From Prostheceraeus crozeri (Eukaryota > Platyhelminthes > Polycladida > Euryleptidae), in NCBI GenBank assembly GCA_907163375.1, contig CAJQUW010001733.1, positions 248,001 to 312,000 of the forward strand: a stretch of 64,000 nt of DNA, given 5' to 3'. Position 1 is the first letter of the stretch; the number at the start of each line of letters is the position of its first letter. The position numbers and the translations under genes are program-made. Positions 32,621-45,246 of this stretch are shown here, in pieces. A model generated the notes under the pieces. That model ran no database searches. It saw only the letters and a program-made list of their open reading frames with translations, and was not told the origin of the DNA.

Positions 32621-35600
32621 TACTTGGAATCGAAGAAAATCATGCTGAGACAAGTGACAATTCTACATCTCGCTCTACTCCTTTATCATCTCATCATACT
32701 ACAAAGTGCACTATTTCATCATCGTACTTTATTGGCGGGAAGTTAAAAAAAGTTGCACGTGTCAATATACGTTGAACCATCATGCGTTGAAATCCTAAGA
32801 ACCATCGCAGATGGTGAAGTCAAATTAATCGACAGGTCTTTAAAAACAATGAATTATAATACTGTGATTATGGATGAAAGCGAACAGATGAGCAGTTTCA
32901 GATCACGAATACATGCTAAGAGCGAATTGGTGACATATTTCATGCAGGACCTAAAGATACCGAACCGAAATTGCATATTCATAGAGGTAGTTCAATGACA
33001 TTTCCAAATCATCTTTCGTACAAAGGACACACGCACTGCTGAAATGAAACAAACAAATAATCTAACCTTGATGAACGAACAATTAATCTTAAGCCAATTG
33101 TTCTCTTATAGCTTGGTTAGTTCTCAATTGATGTTTGTGAAGGTTTTATCTGTCCTGCAAAATATCCTAATAACTTAATGTGTCGTCTATTTTGAAATGA
33201 TATTCTATCTAGCAACAATGTTGCTGCATTGCTGTAATTTAAGTGAAAACAACTTAACGAGGCTGTACATACAGTCTCTTTGGAACACAGAAGCAGTATT
33301 TCATCACACGGGCCGAACGCCATCTCGCTGGTCGAAGGCCAGGCCGCAGAACAGCAGTGAATCTGAGCTGACGGACGCTGCGTTATCCTATTGATACAAC
33401 AGCGATTGTTTTTTTGGATTTACGATGACCATTTGCAGCATGATCTATCTAATTAGTATCAGGAACTAAATGGAAAACATTAAGTTTGCACGTTTGACTT
33501 CTTGGGAGTATTTCGTTCGGCTGGACTTTCACAAAGTCCACTATCCGCTCTGACAGTCAGTCCGGACACCTTAATTTGAATTATCATACTGAAATTCAAA
33601 TACATCATTCAAAGCAGATATAATGTGTTTAATAAACTGTAATGGTGAGACACTGTGGATTTCTGAATTCTATTGTGATACGAAACGGTGGATTCTTTTC
33701 CTGGAAATCGCTTAGCATACAGTGATCACAAATGGACAAAAGGCGTTCTGCATGACAGACAGATTGAAAACATGCTAATTTTAGATCATGTTCATTCCCG
33801 CCACTTTCATGAAGCAGGTATGACAGAAGCACGACGATAACCAGCTTTGATTCATCACATAATGAAAGAGATAATTAGGGCCCATGATGTTCAACGGCTA
33901 AATCGTCTATTTCTCGCGCGTTCAATTAAGTGTGATCTTGATACTCACAGCCTTTATCTTCATTTATAATAATAGCACTCTTATCAATGTCTGATTTATC
34001 AGCTATAAACTACTGTTTTGTGTTATGGTGGTGTCAAGTTCCAGATCTCTATCATTTTTCTGCTTTGCAATAACACGAATAGCGAGTAAAACAGTTATTG
34101 TTGAATATGTCCGTATCTAGTCAATGCAATAAAAAATGTAGCATTTTTTAAATGTTAATCCACTGACATAGATTTTAGTAGTGAACAAACCGTTTAACAT
34201 TAGATATTTGACATTACTCTTTTAACATCACTTTCAATTAAATGTCATTGATGAGTTACACTTCTATGCCAAAGATATTCATTTCATGGATATCTTCGTT
34301 ACATATCTCTGAAAATCTATGACCTGATTCATTGATATGATCTGCTTTGAATGAAATTTGATTGATTGATCGCGATGTCTATATTCAACAATATCAATGT
34401 TAATACTCGTCTATACTCATTGAGAGGTGTGGAACTCGCTTCGCACCATAGAAATTAACAATACCATAGAAAGTCCTAGAATGGAAATTGCATGAAAATT
34501 ATGGCACACTCCGGGGGAACTTAGTTGGGGCAAAAAGCAAATTTTGCGAACTGGCTCTCTTGTTTTTTGGTTGACATTTTAAGTTATCAAGTCAATTTGT
34601 GATCTAGATTGTTGCCCCTTGTCCAGAGATCATGTACAGAAAAGCAATAGTGAATTTACAAAATAGTGCAGCGACAGGATGGCAAAGAAGGATATCCTTT
34701 AAAACGTTCTGTATGTTCATCATTTTGAAATATCGCTCATATAATCAATCAAGAGTATAATCAGACACATATGCAACTTGTAATGTCGATTTACAGATCA
34801 TGCATTGCTCCAACTTGAAATCAGAGGCCAAGAAATCTTAAAGTATTTGTTTTACTTTGAAGGATTCTCCTGTTCAATATATTTGAACAATTTTCAAAAC
34901 CTTCACATGGTTTCGAATGTGAGCCTTCAAATATCATCACACTAAATCACGTATGCCATTTAGTGATTAACTGAAAAGTTCCAGTGACATTTCATTTATC
35001 TGATAAATGAATGTAGCTAAAGAAGCTTTCGATGTGTTTATTCCAGAAAAGCGATAGGTTTCTTGACCGCTAGAAGGAGAAATAATCCAATAATTAGAAT
35101 TTTTATCTTTGAATTCTTGAGATGTTCTTACAACCAGTACACCGACTACTTTCGATTATGACTCTGAAACAAATTTCAATTCGTATTCCAGTGTTGAAAA
35201 ATAGTTGTCAGTGACTGCTACAAATAGACGCAGTATATTAATCCATGGAATAGTAGGCTATTTCACATGAAACAATGCCGCCATCTCACTTGCAATTCTC
35301 TTCATGAAAATCCTGTAATTTGCAGTCAACAACTTCCACAACCAACTTGGCAAATAGTTTGACTACGATACAATGTTTTAGATCGAATCTGATCTACAAA
35401 CCATAGATTTTTCCATGTGCCATCACTGTACATAGGCAAGATATCAAACTTCCATTCTAGTGTACTATTATCTACTTCTATGCTTCGCACGTTCTACATT
35501 TTCAATGTCGCACAGACTTCGTATTAACATTGCTATAATGTAAGCATCGATGATGTGCTATGTTAAATATACCACATTAACATTTTGACCATTTGAAGTG

Positions 35601-35775
35601 GCCAACATCAAAATTATGCTAAATCATAGGTATCCATCGAGGTATAGAAAAATTCAATATACAAATAATTGACTGTAGCACTTAATAGCTTATTTCTAAA
35701 GTCTTACGCAATGAAGTCGAAATCACTTCTGCTCAAATAACTTACGCAGGTCGAAAAAATAGCGCAGCGGTGGTC
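32621..35775. other. Intergenic 3.1 kb, no gene recognised
   Basis: AT-rich DNA with chance frames up to 81 codons (32753-32998) that show no domain. No RNA gene or clear TIR pair was seen. Confidence 0.5.
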
Positions 35776-35831
35776 ACTATGATGTATTGAGGAAATATGC
35801 TTTGACCGCACATGTAGATGTTAAAAATTTT

Positions 35832-36354
35832 GTATTGAAAGAAAGTCATGTTGTTTATTATAAAATCGCATAAAAGGTTGATCAATATATTTCGACTATT
35901 ATACCATAGCCATCATCAAGAAAAGAATTCATGGTAAATACTAAAGATTTAAAATTTGATGTAGAGAATCATAGAATTAACACTGTAAAGACTTATAAAC
36001 ATGAATGATATCTATTATGCGTAGAATGAAAAGATATCTGGCAGTAGAAATGTGCTGCTAACCCATTGGGAATAAGTAAATGGGTTAATATAATTAATGG
36101 GTCAATCTAACCATACTAGAATTGGGTTAGCAGCACATTTCTGCTACCAGATATCTTTTCATTCTACGCATAATAGATATCATTCATGTTTTTAAGTCTT
36201 TACAGTGTTAATTCTATGATTCTCTACATCAAATTTTAAATCTTTTGTATTTACCATGAATTCGTTTCTTGATGATGGCTATGGTATAATAGTCGAAATA
36301 TACTGATCAACTTTTTACGATTTTATAATAAACAACATGACTTTCTTTCAATAC
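35832..36354. repeat. Near-perfect 523-bp palindrome (235-bp arms)
   Basis: The arms 35832-36066 and 36121-36354 are complementary at about 95 per cent (roughly ten differences by eye) around a 54-bp loop. A 12-bp direct repeat ACTATGATGTAT lies outside on both sides (35776-35787 and 36353-36364), the right copy touching the palindrome and the left 44 bp away, and could be a target duplication. Nothing coding is inside. Possible identities are a young foldback transposon or a hairpin-RNA locus. Confidence 0.9.
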
Positions 36355-36619
36355 TATGATGTATGCTAGAAAAGAAATAATTTTAGTACTGCAATTAGTG
36401 TTCTGACTGCTACTAGTGTATATTGATCAATATGACAATGAGTTTATGTCGGCTGCATTTCATTTCAAAAACATTCACGAGACTTAGACAACATTCAAGA
36501 AAGAATAATTTTAGAAAATCAAAGAACGGCTGCAGACGTTGAATGTCATGTGTTTCTCTTTGATCCTGTCTGACAAGAGGAACTAACTAGAACTCGGCAG
36601 ATGCCCATATTCGTAGGAG

Positions 36620-37977
36620 ACACAGGGTATACATCATTCTCTGAAAGTCTCATTGTCGGCCTTGTTCCCTGCAGAAAGTCGCTCTGCTGCCGAACTATGA
36701 GGTGCACATCATTCTGTGAAAGTCTCATTGTCGGCCTCGTTCCCTGCACAAACTCGTGCTGGCTGCCGGACTATGAGGTGTACATCATTCTGTGAAAGTC
36801 TCATTGTCGGCCTCGTTCCCTGCACAAACTCGTGCTGGCTGCCGGACTATGAGGTGTACATCTTTCTGTGAAAGTCTCATTTTCGGCCTCGTTCCCTGTA
36901 CAAACTCATGCTGGCTGCCGGACTATGAGGTGCACATCATTCTGTGAAAGTCTCATTTTCGGTCTCGTTCCCTGCACAAACTCGTGCTGGCTGCCGGACT
37001 ATGAGGTGTACATCTTTCTGTGAAAGTCTCATTGTCGGCCTAGTTCCCTGCACAAACTCATGCTGGCTGCCGGACTATGAGGTGCACATCATTCTGTGAA
37101 AGTCTCATTTTCGGTCTCGTTCCCTGCACAAACTCGTGCTGGCTGCCGGACTATGAGGTGTACATCATTCTGTGAAAGTCTCATTGTCGGCCTCGTTCCC
37201 TGCACAAACTCGTGCTGGCTGCCGGACTATGAGGTGTACATCATTCTGTGAAAGTCTCATTGTCGGCCTAGTTCCCTGCACAAACTCGTGCTGGCTGCCG
37301 GACTATGAGGTGTACATCATTCTGTGAAAGTCTCATTTTCGGCCTCGTTCCCTGCACAAACTCGTGCTGGCTGCCGGACTATGAGGTGTACATCTTTCTG
37401 TGAAAGTCTCATTTTCGGCCTCGTTCCCTGTACAAACTCATGCTGGCTGCCGGACTATGAGGTGCACATCATTCTGTGAAAGTCTCATTTTCGGCCTCGT
37501 TCCCTGCACAAACTCGTGCTGGCTGCCGGACTATGAGGTGTACATCATTCTGTGAAAGTCTCATTGTCGGCCTAGTTCCCTGCACAAACTCGTGCTGGCT
37601 GCCGGACTATGAGGTGTACATCATTCTGTGAAAGTCTCATTTTCGGCCTCGTTCCCTGCACAAACTCGTGCTGGCTGCCGGACTATGAGGTGTACATCAT
37701 TCTGTGAAAGTCTCATTGTCGGCCTTGTTCCCTGCACAAACTCGTGCTGGCTGCCGGACTATGAGGTGTAAATCATTCTGTGAAAGTCTCATTGTCGGCC
37801 TCGTTCCCTGCACAAACTCGTGCTGGCTGCCGGACTATGAGGTGTACATCTTTCTGTGAAAGTCTCATTGTCGGCCTCGTTCCCTGCACAAACTCGTGCT
37901 GGCTGCCGGACTATGAGGTGTAAATCATTCTGTGAAAGTCTCATTGTCGACCTCGTTCCCTGCACAAACTCGTCACA
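36620..37977. repeat. 76-bp minisatellite, about 17.5 units
   Basis: The unit CTGTGAAAGTCTCATTGTCG ... starts at 36714 and then every 76 bp exactly sixteen times up to 37930, where the last unit is cut after about 48 bp; a diverged 75-bp unit precedes at 36639. Units differ at a handful of positions (TGTCGG or TTTCGG; CCTCG, CCTAG or CCTTG; TACATCATT, GCACATCATT, TACATCTTT or TAAATCATT). Since 76 is not a multiple of three, it cannot encode a repeated protein in one frame. Confidence 0.97.
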
Positions 37978-38057
37978 GCTAATCAACAATATGCAGCATG
38001 AGCGAATGAAAATGTCGTCCGTAATGAAGAGCGGTCGGAGACACAGACAGCAATGGT

Positions 38058-38222
38058 GATCAATCCCGACGGCAGAAGATGATCGACAAGCTACGGTGGA
38101 TGGACAGTCTCCGGGAGGTCATGTGGCTGGCTACTGTGATGAATGAAGAAGCCTTCGACTGGGTGAAAAAGAGAAGTAGGACCCCGCGTCCGACGGAAAA
38201 ACGCGATGGGGAAGAGCTTTAG
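38058..38222 (+). mobile_element. Possible LINE reverse-transcriptase C-terminal scrap
   Basis: A 54-codon frame to a TAG reads RRQKMIDKLRWMDSLREV ... EEAFDWVKKRSRTPRP, resembling the C-terminal end of many LINE polyproteins (a basic RxRxxW.D.. block, then EDR..W). An upstream frame (37991-38057) reads MKSGRRHRQQW, which fits the block just before it with a frame change. Only about 80 residues are available, so the call is weak. Confidence 0.35.
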
Positions 38223-40319
38223 CAACTCTCCTTCATATTATCAACCGCCCGGACATAAATCTCAAATCTGACTATTTGTAACATCAACAGAGCGAGCTAT
38301 TCCAGAAAGCATTGGTTGATCCCGCAGATTATCAGTCACTATGAAGGTACTTTGCAAACATGATAGGTCATTTACTTTTTCGACCATGTAATGCACAATT
38401 ATAATGTCAAGATAACTTGCCTTTCAAATGATAACCTAAATTGTCGGCGCGTAGCATTGTGAACTGTGACCAACGCAATCATTTGACCACTCAGACAATC
38501 CCAAAGCAAAGTTAGCAAACTTCACAGAAAAAAAATTGCATGTCGTTCAATTGCAAAGCATTAAAAACTGGATAAGACTGGTAGAAAAACTGGTAGAAGG
38601 CCCGATGAAAATAGGATTAAACTTGGACTTGTACTTGAACTCCTTTGAAACAAAATTTGGTGAATCATGGTCCTTGAATTTGAAGGTCCATCAATTCAAA
38701 ACAATGTTTGATTATTTACATGTATGCACTATGTACAAACTTTAGGGCCGTAATATAGCTGGGAAAGTAAATTATGCGTTTAAGCTTATCAATATATTGT
38801 GTATAATCATATACATATATTTTACCATTTAATTACAGCTTCCTACGAGATATTTGCGGGAATAAGCTTTGGGCATGTGTCATTTGAGTGATTGAAAGTC
38901 CAAGAAAAAGCTGTGTGTACCCCTAAAAACCGCACGGTATTACAAGAAATACTTGACGGATTTCAGAAAACACATGATCTTCACTTGAGTCTTCCATCGC
39001 TTAAATAATAATACATTATAATCAGCAGGAATTAGTCACTTGTACCATTTTCCAGAATTGAATATTTTGCAATACATTTTTCACAATTAGAGCTCAATAT
39101 TTGGATGCTGGACCAAGCTCGAAGCTTGAAGTCTGAGGGTTCAATAATTTATAAACACTTCATACTCCATCGCATATTTTACTTCGCAAACAGCCATAAG
39201 TCATGCTAACTTGGGATTCATCGAAGATTCGACCGGAAAGTAAAGTGATATTCCAGATATTCGGCATTCGACAGAATGGTCGATGAAAAGTGAACTACTT
39301 TCACATTTGAATTAATCAAATGCGTTATTCACAAAAGTCATTATTGCTCGACAGCATGTGAAAAGAAAATGCTGTCAAGGAAAAGTAAACGACCTGTGTG
39401 AAACCAAGCAAAGTACAGAATTTCTTTTGAAGGTTTTGGATGATACAGAATCGTTTTCATCTCATTGTAGTTAGTAGATAGTGATTTTTCTAAAACCTAA
39501 TACGTATCTGAGTAAGAAGATTTTTAGTTGGATGTGGCTGTCTCAGCTTGCAGTTAACACTATTTACGTATGGAACCTGAAACATTTGAGGTAAGTATCA
39601 AACTGGAAGAGCGTGAAAAATAGCGTGCATAATGTCACAGTGTGGTTGACTTATGTCGTGTTGCCTTTCAGTATCTATAGGACCTACTCATAGCATTGAT
39701 TGCCTGTATTCTTCGACTAACAAATGGAATCGAATATCTGGTGTAGTGACGCATCCTGGAAGCGAATGGTATGCTTTTGCTCTTATAGTCCGACTAATTT
39801 TCGTCGGAATGCTGAGAAAAATTCATTTTCTTGCTTTTCTATTCACCAGGTTACGCACTTCATCTTACCTTAGATGGACGTATCTCATATTCATCGTTAT
39901 ACCTCACTAATATCCGAAACATGCCACAGAAATTCCTCTGCTACTGCCGGAAAAATTCAAAGAATGAATTCATGGTTGGTGTTCATGCTCTTTCATCACC
40001 TTTCCTACTCTAATGATTTAGAAAATACCTTGAAAATGGATTTCATCACAAATTCCTGTTATTTTCATTTCAAATTTCTTCACTACACTCTGATGCTTCT
40101 CTAATATCCTTCGTAAAACTGATTCTTTACTCCTTCTCTGCAACTGATTCAGATATTCTTTTTCTAAAGCTTCTCCACTTCTTGCTGTTTACTTCTTTGC
40201 TTGTACTTATACCATTTAACGTCGATTGCTTCATTCATGTTAGGTACGACGGTTTGCTTGTATGGCAGTAACTATTTGCTTTCCATTTGCTGTTTACTCA
40301 CACTTCACGATTTAACGTC
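38223..40319. other. Intergenic 2.1 kb, no gene recognised
   Basis: AT-rich DNA with only short unsupported frames. No repeat structure or RNA gene was seen. Confidence 0.5.
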
Positions 40320-41110
40320 CATTTCCCCCGTGTTTCGAGTGTTGGACGTCGGCAAGCGTCGGTCCGGTTCTCCACGCGTTCCGATCTTGAACGTCGATAC
40401 GCCCAAGGTTCAACTCCTTGAAGTCGGCTCGCATGTTGTCGCACCACCTCTTCCTCGGTCGTCCCTTTTGGTTTGCGTCCTTCTACCTCCAGAGTCATTG
40501 CCTTCCTTGGCCAGGAATCCTTTTGCATTCTTTGCACATAACCATACCAGCGGAGTCTTCCCCCATCGAATGACAGCTTCCAATGGATGGATGTCAAGCC
40601 GTCCTCTGAGATCCTCAGTAGGAACGTGATCAGCCAGCCTTTCGGAACAGATCCATTTGATCATCGCGCTGTCACTGCGGCTTAAAACGACTGAGGTCCT
40701 CCAGAGTGATTGGCCACGTCTCACTGGCATAAATCATTACACTTCGCACGCACATGTTGAAAACATGGCCTCGACTCCGGAAGGGAATGCGGCTGTTCGT
40801 AAGAATGGGAAGGAGCTCTCGAAAATGTTTCCATGCACACATAAGTCTCGTCGTCACAGCGTCACTTCAGCCACCAGCTTGACCAAGCATGTCTACGAGA
40901 TAACTAAACTGTGGAGTAAGTTCATATATATCCTGGCCAATCTGAACATGGGTAGTTGTTACTGGCGGGTGAGGACATAACCGCAGCATCTTTTACATTT
41001 GCAGCTGGGATCAGCTCTCAATGCTCCTGCAATCTCTGAGCATTTCTGATGGATCCGGCTCTTGCAGCCGACACAGAAGATCGAATTTCTACCCACTAAC
41101 TGTTTCACCA
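40320..41110 (-). mobile_element. LINE C-terminal fragment with zinc knuckle
   Basis: Reading leftward from 41110: a Cys/His module, FCVGCKSRIHQKCSEIAG followed by CKCKRCCG; then QFSYLVDMLGQ (near 40905); LMCAWKHFRELLPILTNS then CVRSVMIYASETWPIT (to 40680); RSDSAMIKWICSERLADHV; and RLRWYGYVQRMQKDSWPR to about 40510, ending in a basic tail. This order is that of the C-terminal part of a widespread animal LINE polyprotein, with thumb, connector and terminal segments. Several frame changes and stops are present. It is of a different family from the LINEs at 15 and 32 kb. Confidence 0.85.
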
Positions 41111-42499
41111 ACACAAAAATTGAAAGCCAAGATATGCATCAAACTGGATATGGAACTTACCAAACTGAGATTTTCAAGTCTCAAAGAAGAACACTCAGAC
41201 TTAAGGAGCACCTTAGTATCGAAGCTAGTTTCAAATTCTTCAGCGGCTAGAAGCGCAACTTTTAATAGATATCACCAATGAGACGAAAACGAAATCCAAA
41301 ATTCAATACGAACCTCATAATGATAGGAACATCAAAAACACTTTCTTGATTACACCAGCCTTTATTACAACTACATAATATTCCGGCCATTAAATCGAAT
41401 TGACACATTTCTAAGTTGCTCCTGCCAGCGACACATTCCTGCCAGCATGTTGAGCTGTGGATTTGACAATGTTTATCGGAATTTATCATTTCAAGATTTA
41501 TTTTGGTCCTCATTATTCTGCAGATTAGTTGCTCTCCTTGTTTTGCATGTGTTTGGTAGGCGGTCGCTCGCCAAGACGATGACTTTTGCCGCTTTTTTCC
41601 TCATTTTCTTCTTTTCCTCATTTCTGGATTTCTAGTGCCAAGATTCATTTTTACTTTTTATGCGCACTTTGGAGTAGGAATTTTCAAATCTCTAGATGTT
41701 CATGGAATGAATAGCTGGTATTGCATAGATAAGAGAAAGGACTTCTGCATAGATTTCTTGGATCATGCGAAGATCCAATAAAGTACCTCGACTAGTTTGC
41801 GAGCAGAATGTATTGCTGCTACACGATGGAACAATCGCTCGACATGGCCCACGCATGGCCACGACCACTGGTATGCCACCTTCATCAGACACATTTTCTG
41901 ACCGCATGAACCCACTAAACGACCCTACTGACAACAACAACCATACAATCAATACCCATGTTACACAGCCAGAAGTTTCATCCACGCAAGATGATGCAGT
42001 CTGACTCCACAAGTTACTTAATACTCACGCTTTGTTTTTCACTTAATTTTACTCACGCTAACCCAAGTCTTCCATTCGTGCGATTTGCTCGGATGCTTGC
42101 TTAGAGGAAGCAAGTGAATCGGCAATGGATGCTACCAAAGTTCCAATGCCAGTTATCGACTGTCCAATAAATTATTGCTCAGGAATCATGACCGCGTCAA
42201 CGGTCATTCGCGATATGCATCAACATGCATGCAGTCTCTTTCGAAGTGTTACGTTCCGATAACATGGCTGACAAAGAATAGGAAACACATCTGTGAATGT
42301 GAGATTGTTGCAGAATCTTTTCGAAGTAAGCATTCCTGCAGATGTACTGCTAACAACCAGGAAATGAATGTACAGTAGGTTTGGTTAGGCAGGACGGATC
42401 AGAAAGTTGTTTATCATCAATGAATGAAGTCTTAAGCTTACAGAGACCAACGATAAAGAACGTTCAAACCAATGCCAAGCAAATTTACAGTCCTTTTCA
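41111..42499. other. Intergenic stretch, possibly old transposon DNA
   Basis: No gene recognised. Short frames at 41765-42004 (Thr/Asn-rich) and 42175-42378 could be remains of the N-terminal part of the reverse-transcriptase element that becomes readable from 42.5 kb, but I cannot support that from motifs. Confidence 0.35.
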
Positions 42500-44660
42500 C
42501 AGGATGTATTGGTACCAGTAATGCAATGCTACGATATGAAGCACTCCTCCAGCAATGCTGCCAAGATGTGCTTTACCATCCGCGAGACGTACGGATAGGA
42601 AATATCTAAGTCCCGACGACATCAACAATTAGTGTGAAAGATGGACTGTAGGTGATTATACTAACCTCTGCAAGGAAGCCTGTTTGAATGCAAGTAAATG
42701 TTAATTCCCTGCCGAAGGCATCAGCTTGTGATTCTCATCAGAAAGGACTTCCTGAAGAAGTAAAGAAGACTGATAAATCATTTGCTGAAGATGGTCTGTT
42801 GGGCAAAGTTTGTTGAGTTCTCACCAGTAAAGGCATAGCTCCGAATTCTATAGAGACACGTCGACTTTTAGTGAAACAGCACCCGCAATGTGATCCGCCT
42901 ATTCCAGCTGGAATTTCTTTGGATGCTACTTTAGACCTTTGACATTCGTGCTATCCCGTCATCATTCCCAAATGGCACAGCCTGTGGTCCTTAGGTAAGA
43001 TCAGTAGATAAATGCCTATGTAGAGTTCATTGATCGGAGGCGATAACCAATTTTAGTGGTCCTTCTTTTAACATTATTGTTCCATCGACTCCACCACCTG
43101 CTCACAGTGGAGTGTGACACACCCAACTTCCGGCCAACAAACCTACAACTCTTTCCACATCGTAGCATTCCAACAGCCATTCCTTTTACAAACTCAGATT
43201 GCGACATTTTTGCTTCAAAATTTAGTCAGAAAGAATTGCTTGATAGTGATAAAAGGTCGAATTTGAAATGCATCAACTATGCCAAAGATATCGACAGTGG
43301 ACAGCTGCTTTATGTTAGCATGACAAATTTGATGCATAGACATCCTGGTCAGTGCAGTATGAAATAAAAGTCGTCCACTTCCATTGAGATTTTCTGTATC
43401 AAGTAGATCGTTTTTAATGTCATAGAGTATAGTTTGCTTCCTTGGGTTACATGGTGCTATAGCCAAAATTCTTTATCATGTTACTCAATGTGTCAGCTGA
43501 AATCGCCAACAGGCGTCCGGCAAGGAGACCTGCTTGAACTGCTCACTTTTGCTTTGGGTCTACATCGACTGGTCAATTTACTGAATGACATTACACAACT
43601 TTTTCATAACATGTAGTACCTAGACGACGGAAGACTATAAGGAAGTAGAGACGCCATTTCAGAGTGTTTAAGAATTGTTGATAAAACGACTACATGGTCT
43701 GGTATTCGTCTAAATTTACACCAGCAAGAGATCTACAGTAAAACACATTGTCTAAGTTACTTGTTTCCCATCAGTTGTTTTTCATGAGTCTAACATGGAG
43801 ATTTTGGGAGCACCTATCGGTCTTTCAGTGCTGCATTTGTATCAAGGAAGATAAAAATGCTGAACGTCTCCTTGATGCTGTTGTGCAACTGAATGATCAT
43901 CAGATTGTCTTTTATGTCTTGAGACTATGCAGCGGCTGGTTTAAGCTTAGCCACATAGCACGCTGTTGTCCACCAAAGAATGTTTTTGTTACTATTTGTT
44001 AGTAATTGTTACTAAGTTGTTTAAAATTGATGCAGATGTCATGCGGTGTTTGGAGTATTCAGCGTGAATCGGTTTAGCAGATGCCCCTTCTTTACAGGCC
44101 GAATTGAGTCTCAAACGAAGAGGATCTGGAATCAGATAAGTTGAGAAGCAGTCATCGGCAGCGTACTTGTCATCAATCTCATCCACGAATTCACCTTCTG
44201 CTAATGTCAAGGAAGCCATCGAAGCGCATAATTTGAGAACTGGTTCTTCCGGGAAGAGCATTCACTTATGTCCAGCTGCCAATTTCAAAAGTTTTTATCA
44301 CAGAAAATAGAAGACCATGGAGAAGAAACTGTTTGATATGGATCAATCCTTGATTGATAAAGCCCGTTTTCCCGCCATTTCTAATAGCCAGGCATCTGCA
44401 TGGATTAAAGATAACCCGAATCTAGGTCGGGGTCAACGCTTGGAACTCAGTGAACCACAAATACTGGTAAAACTTCGCTTGCAATCACCTCTGAACTACT
44501 CTTATACCTGCACTGTGTCCCGGCGAAGTTGTGGATGACTCTAGAGTACATGGCACAATTTGTAAACGAGGACCCGGCGTAGTCAAACGACATTACACCA
44601 TTCCATACACCATTTTTGCCATCAATGAAGACTGAATCCAAGACTGGAATAGGGCTCTAG
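42500..44660 (+). mobile_element. Decayed reverse-transcriptase element (non-LTR type)
   Basis: Family-like blocks appear in order on the plus strand: an upstream block VLTSKGIAPNS (about 42817-42850) followed by PIPAG; then, after an interruption, LPWVTWCYSQNSL, SPTGVRQGD and the catalytic YLDDG box (about 43435-43635), then thumb and connector pieces, and LWMTLEYMAQFVNEDPA near 44525-44580. These match a family of reverse transcriptases common in marine invertebrate genomes (GVQQGDPLGPLLF / YLDDGTLGG type). It is heavily broken, with many breaks, and old. Neither end could be fixed; the class beyond reverse transcriptase is an inference. Confidence 0.6.
43016..43207 (-). pseudogene. Tc1/mariner-type transposase N-terminal HTH fragment
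   Basis: The 63-codon frame, MSQSEFVKGMAVGMLRCGKS followed by VGRKLGVSHSTVSRWWSRW, is a helix-turn-helix of the paired-like DNA-binding domain found at the N-terminus of Tc1 transposases. The second HTH and the DDE catalytic domain are absent; the frame ends in unrelated residues. It lies between two blocks of the reverse-transcriptase element, so it probably inserted into it. Confidence 0.65.
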
Positions 44661-45246
44661 TGACGATCAAGATTGGTCAGCGGACATTCTCATCCTAAAC
44701 TGGTCATTAGGTAAGGCAGCTGCTGTTGACATCACTGTTGTACATTCTTTCACTTCAGATTTTATTCACAGAGCGAGTACAGCATCAGATGTGCATGATT
44801 TCTTGAAGTGATTACTTTCCATTCTAGATTAAACTTTGACGATTTTTTTCATCCATGTGTTGATGAATTTTGCAAATCCATTGATCTGGATGACATGTAG
44901 GCTATTTCAACCTTGCTTAAACTTGCTTGTTAAATAACTAACGCTTTACTTCGTGAAGTTGTGATATCATCATTAATGCACCCGAACAACAAAACTCATA
45001 AAAATGAAAAAGTAATGAACTTCCATTTCCATTATTTTTATTCTTCTACTTTTATTTCGATTTACTTTAACAGCGTGAAAATGAAAGTAAAAATAGACTT
45101 GCCAGAAAATACTAAAATAGACACCCACAGAAAATAGGCCAAACATATTAATCTATTATATACCGGAGTAAACGACCCTTGGTGAATGGGAAGGGAACGT
45201 CCAACATTACGGTATGCTATGTAGCATACTAGCTACGGAGCATATA
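44661..45246. other. Intergenic stretch, nothing recognised
   Basis: AT-rich DNA between the reverse-transcriptase remains and the next TIR element. No gene seen. Confidence 0.4.

Noticed and set aside
36546-37989. Open frames of 64-67 codons in the minisatellite on both strands
   Set aside because: The 76-bp unit shifts frame with every repeat, so no repeated protein is possible; the frames are by-products of the repeat.
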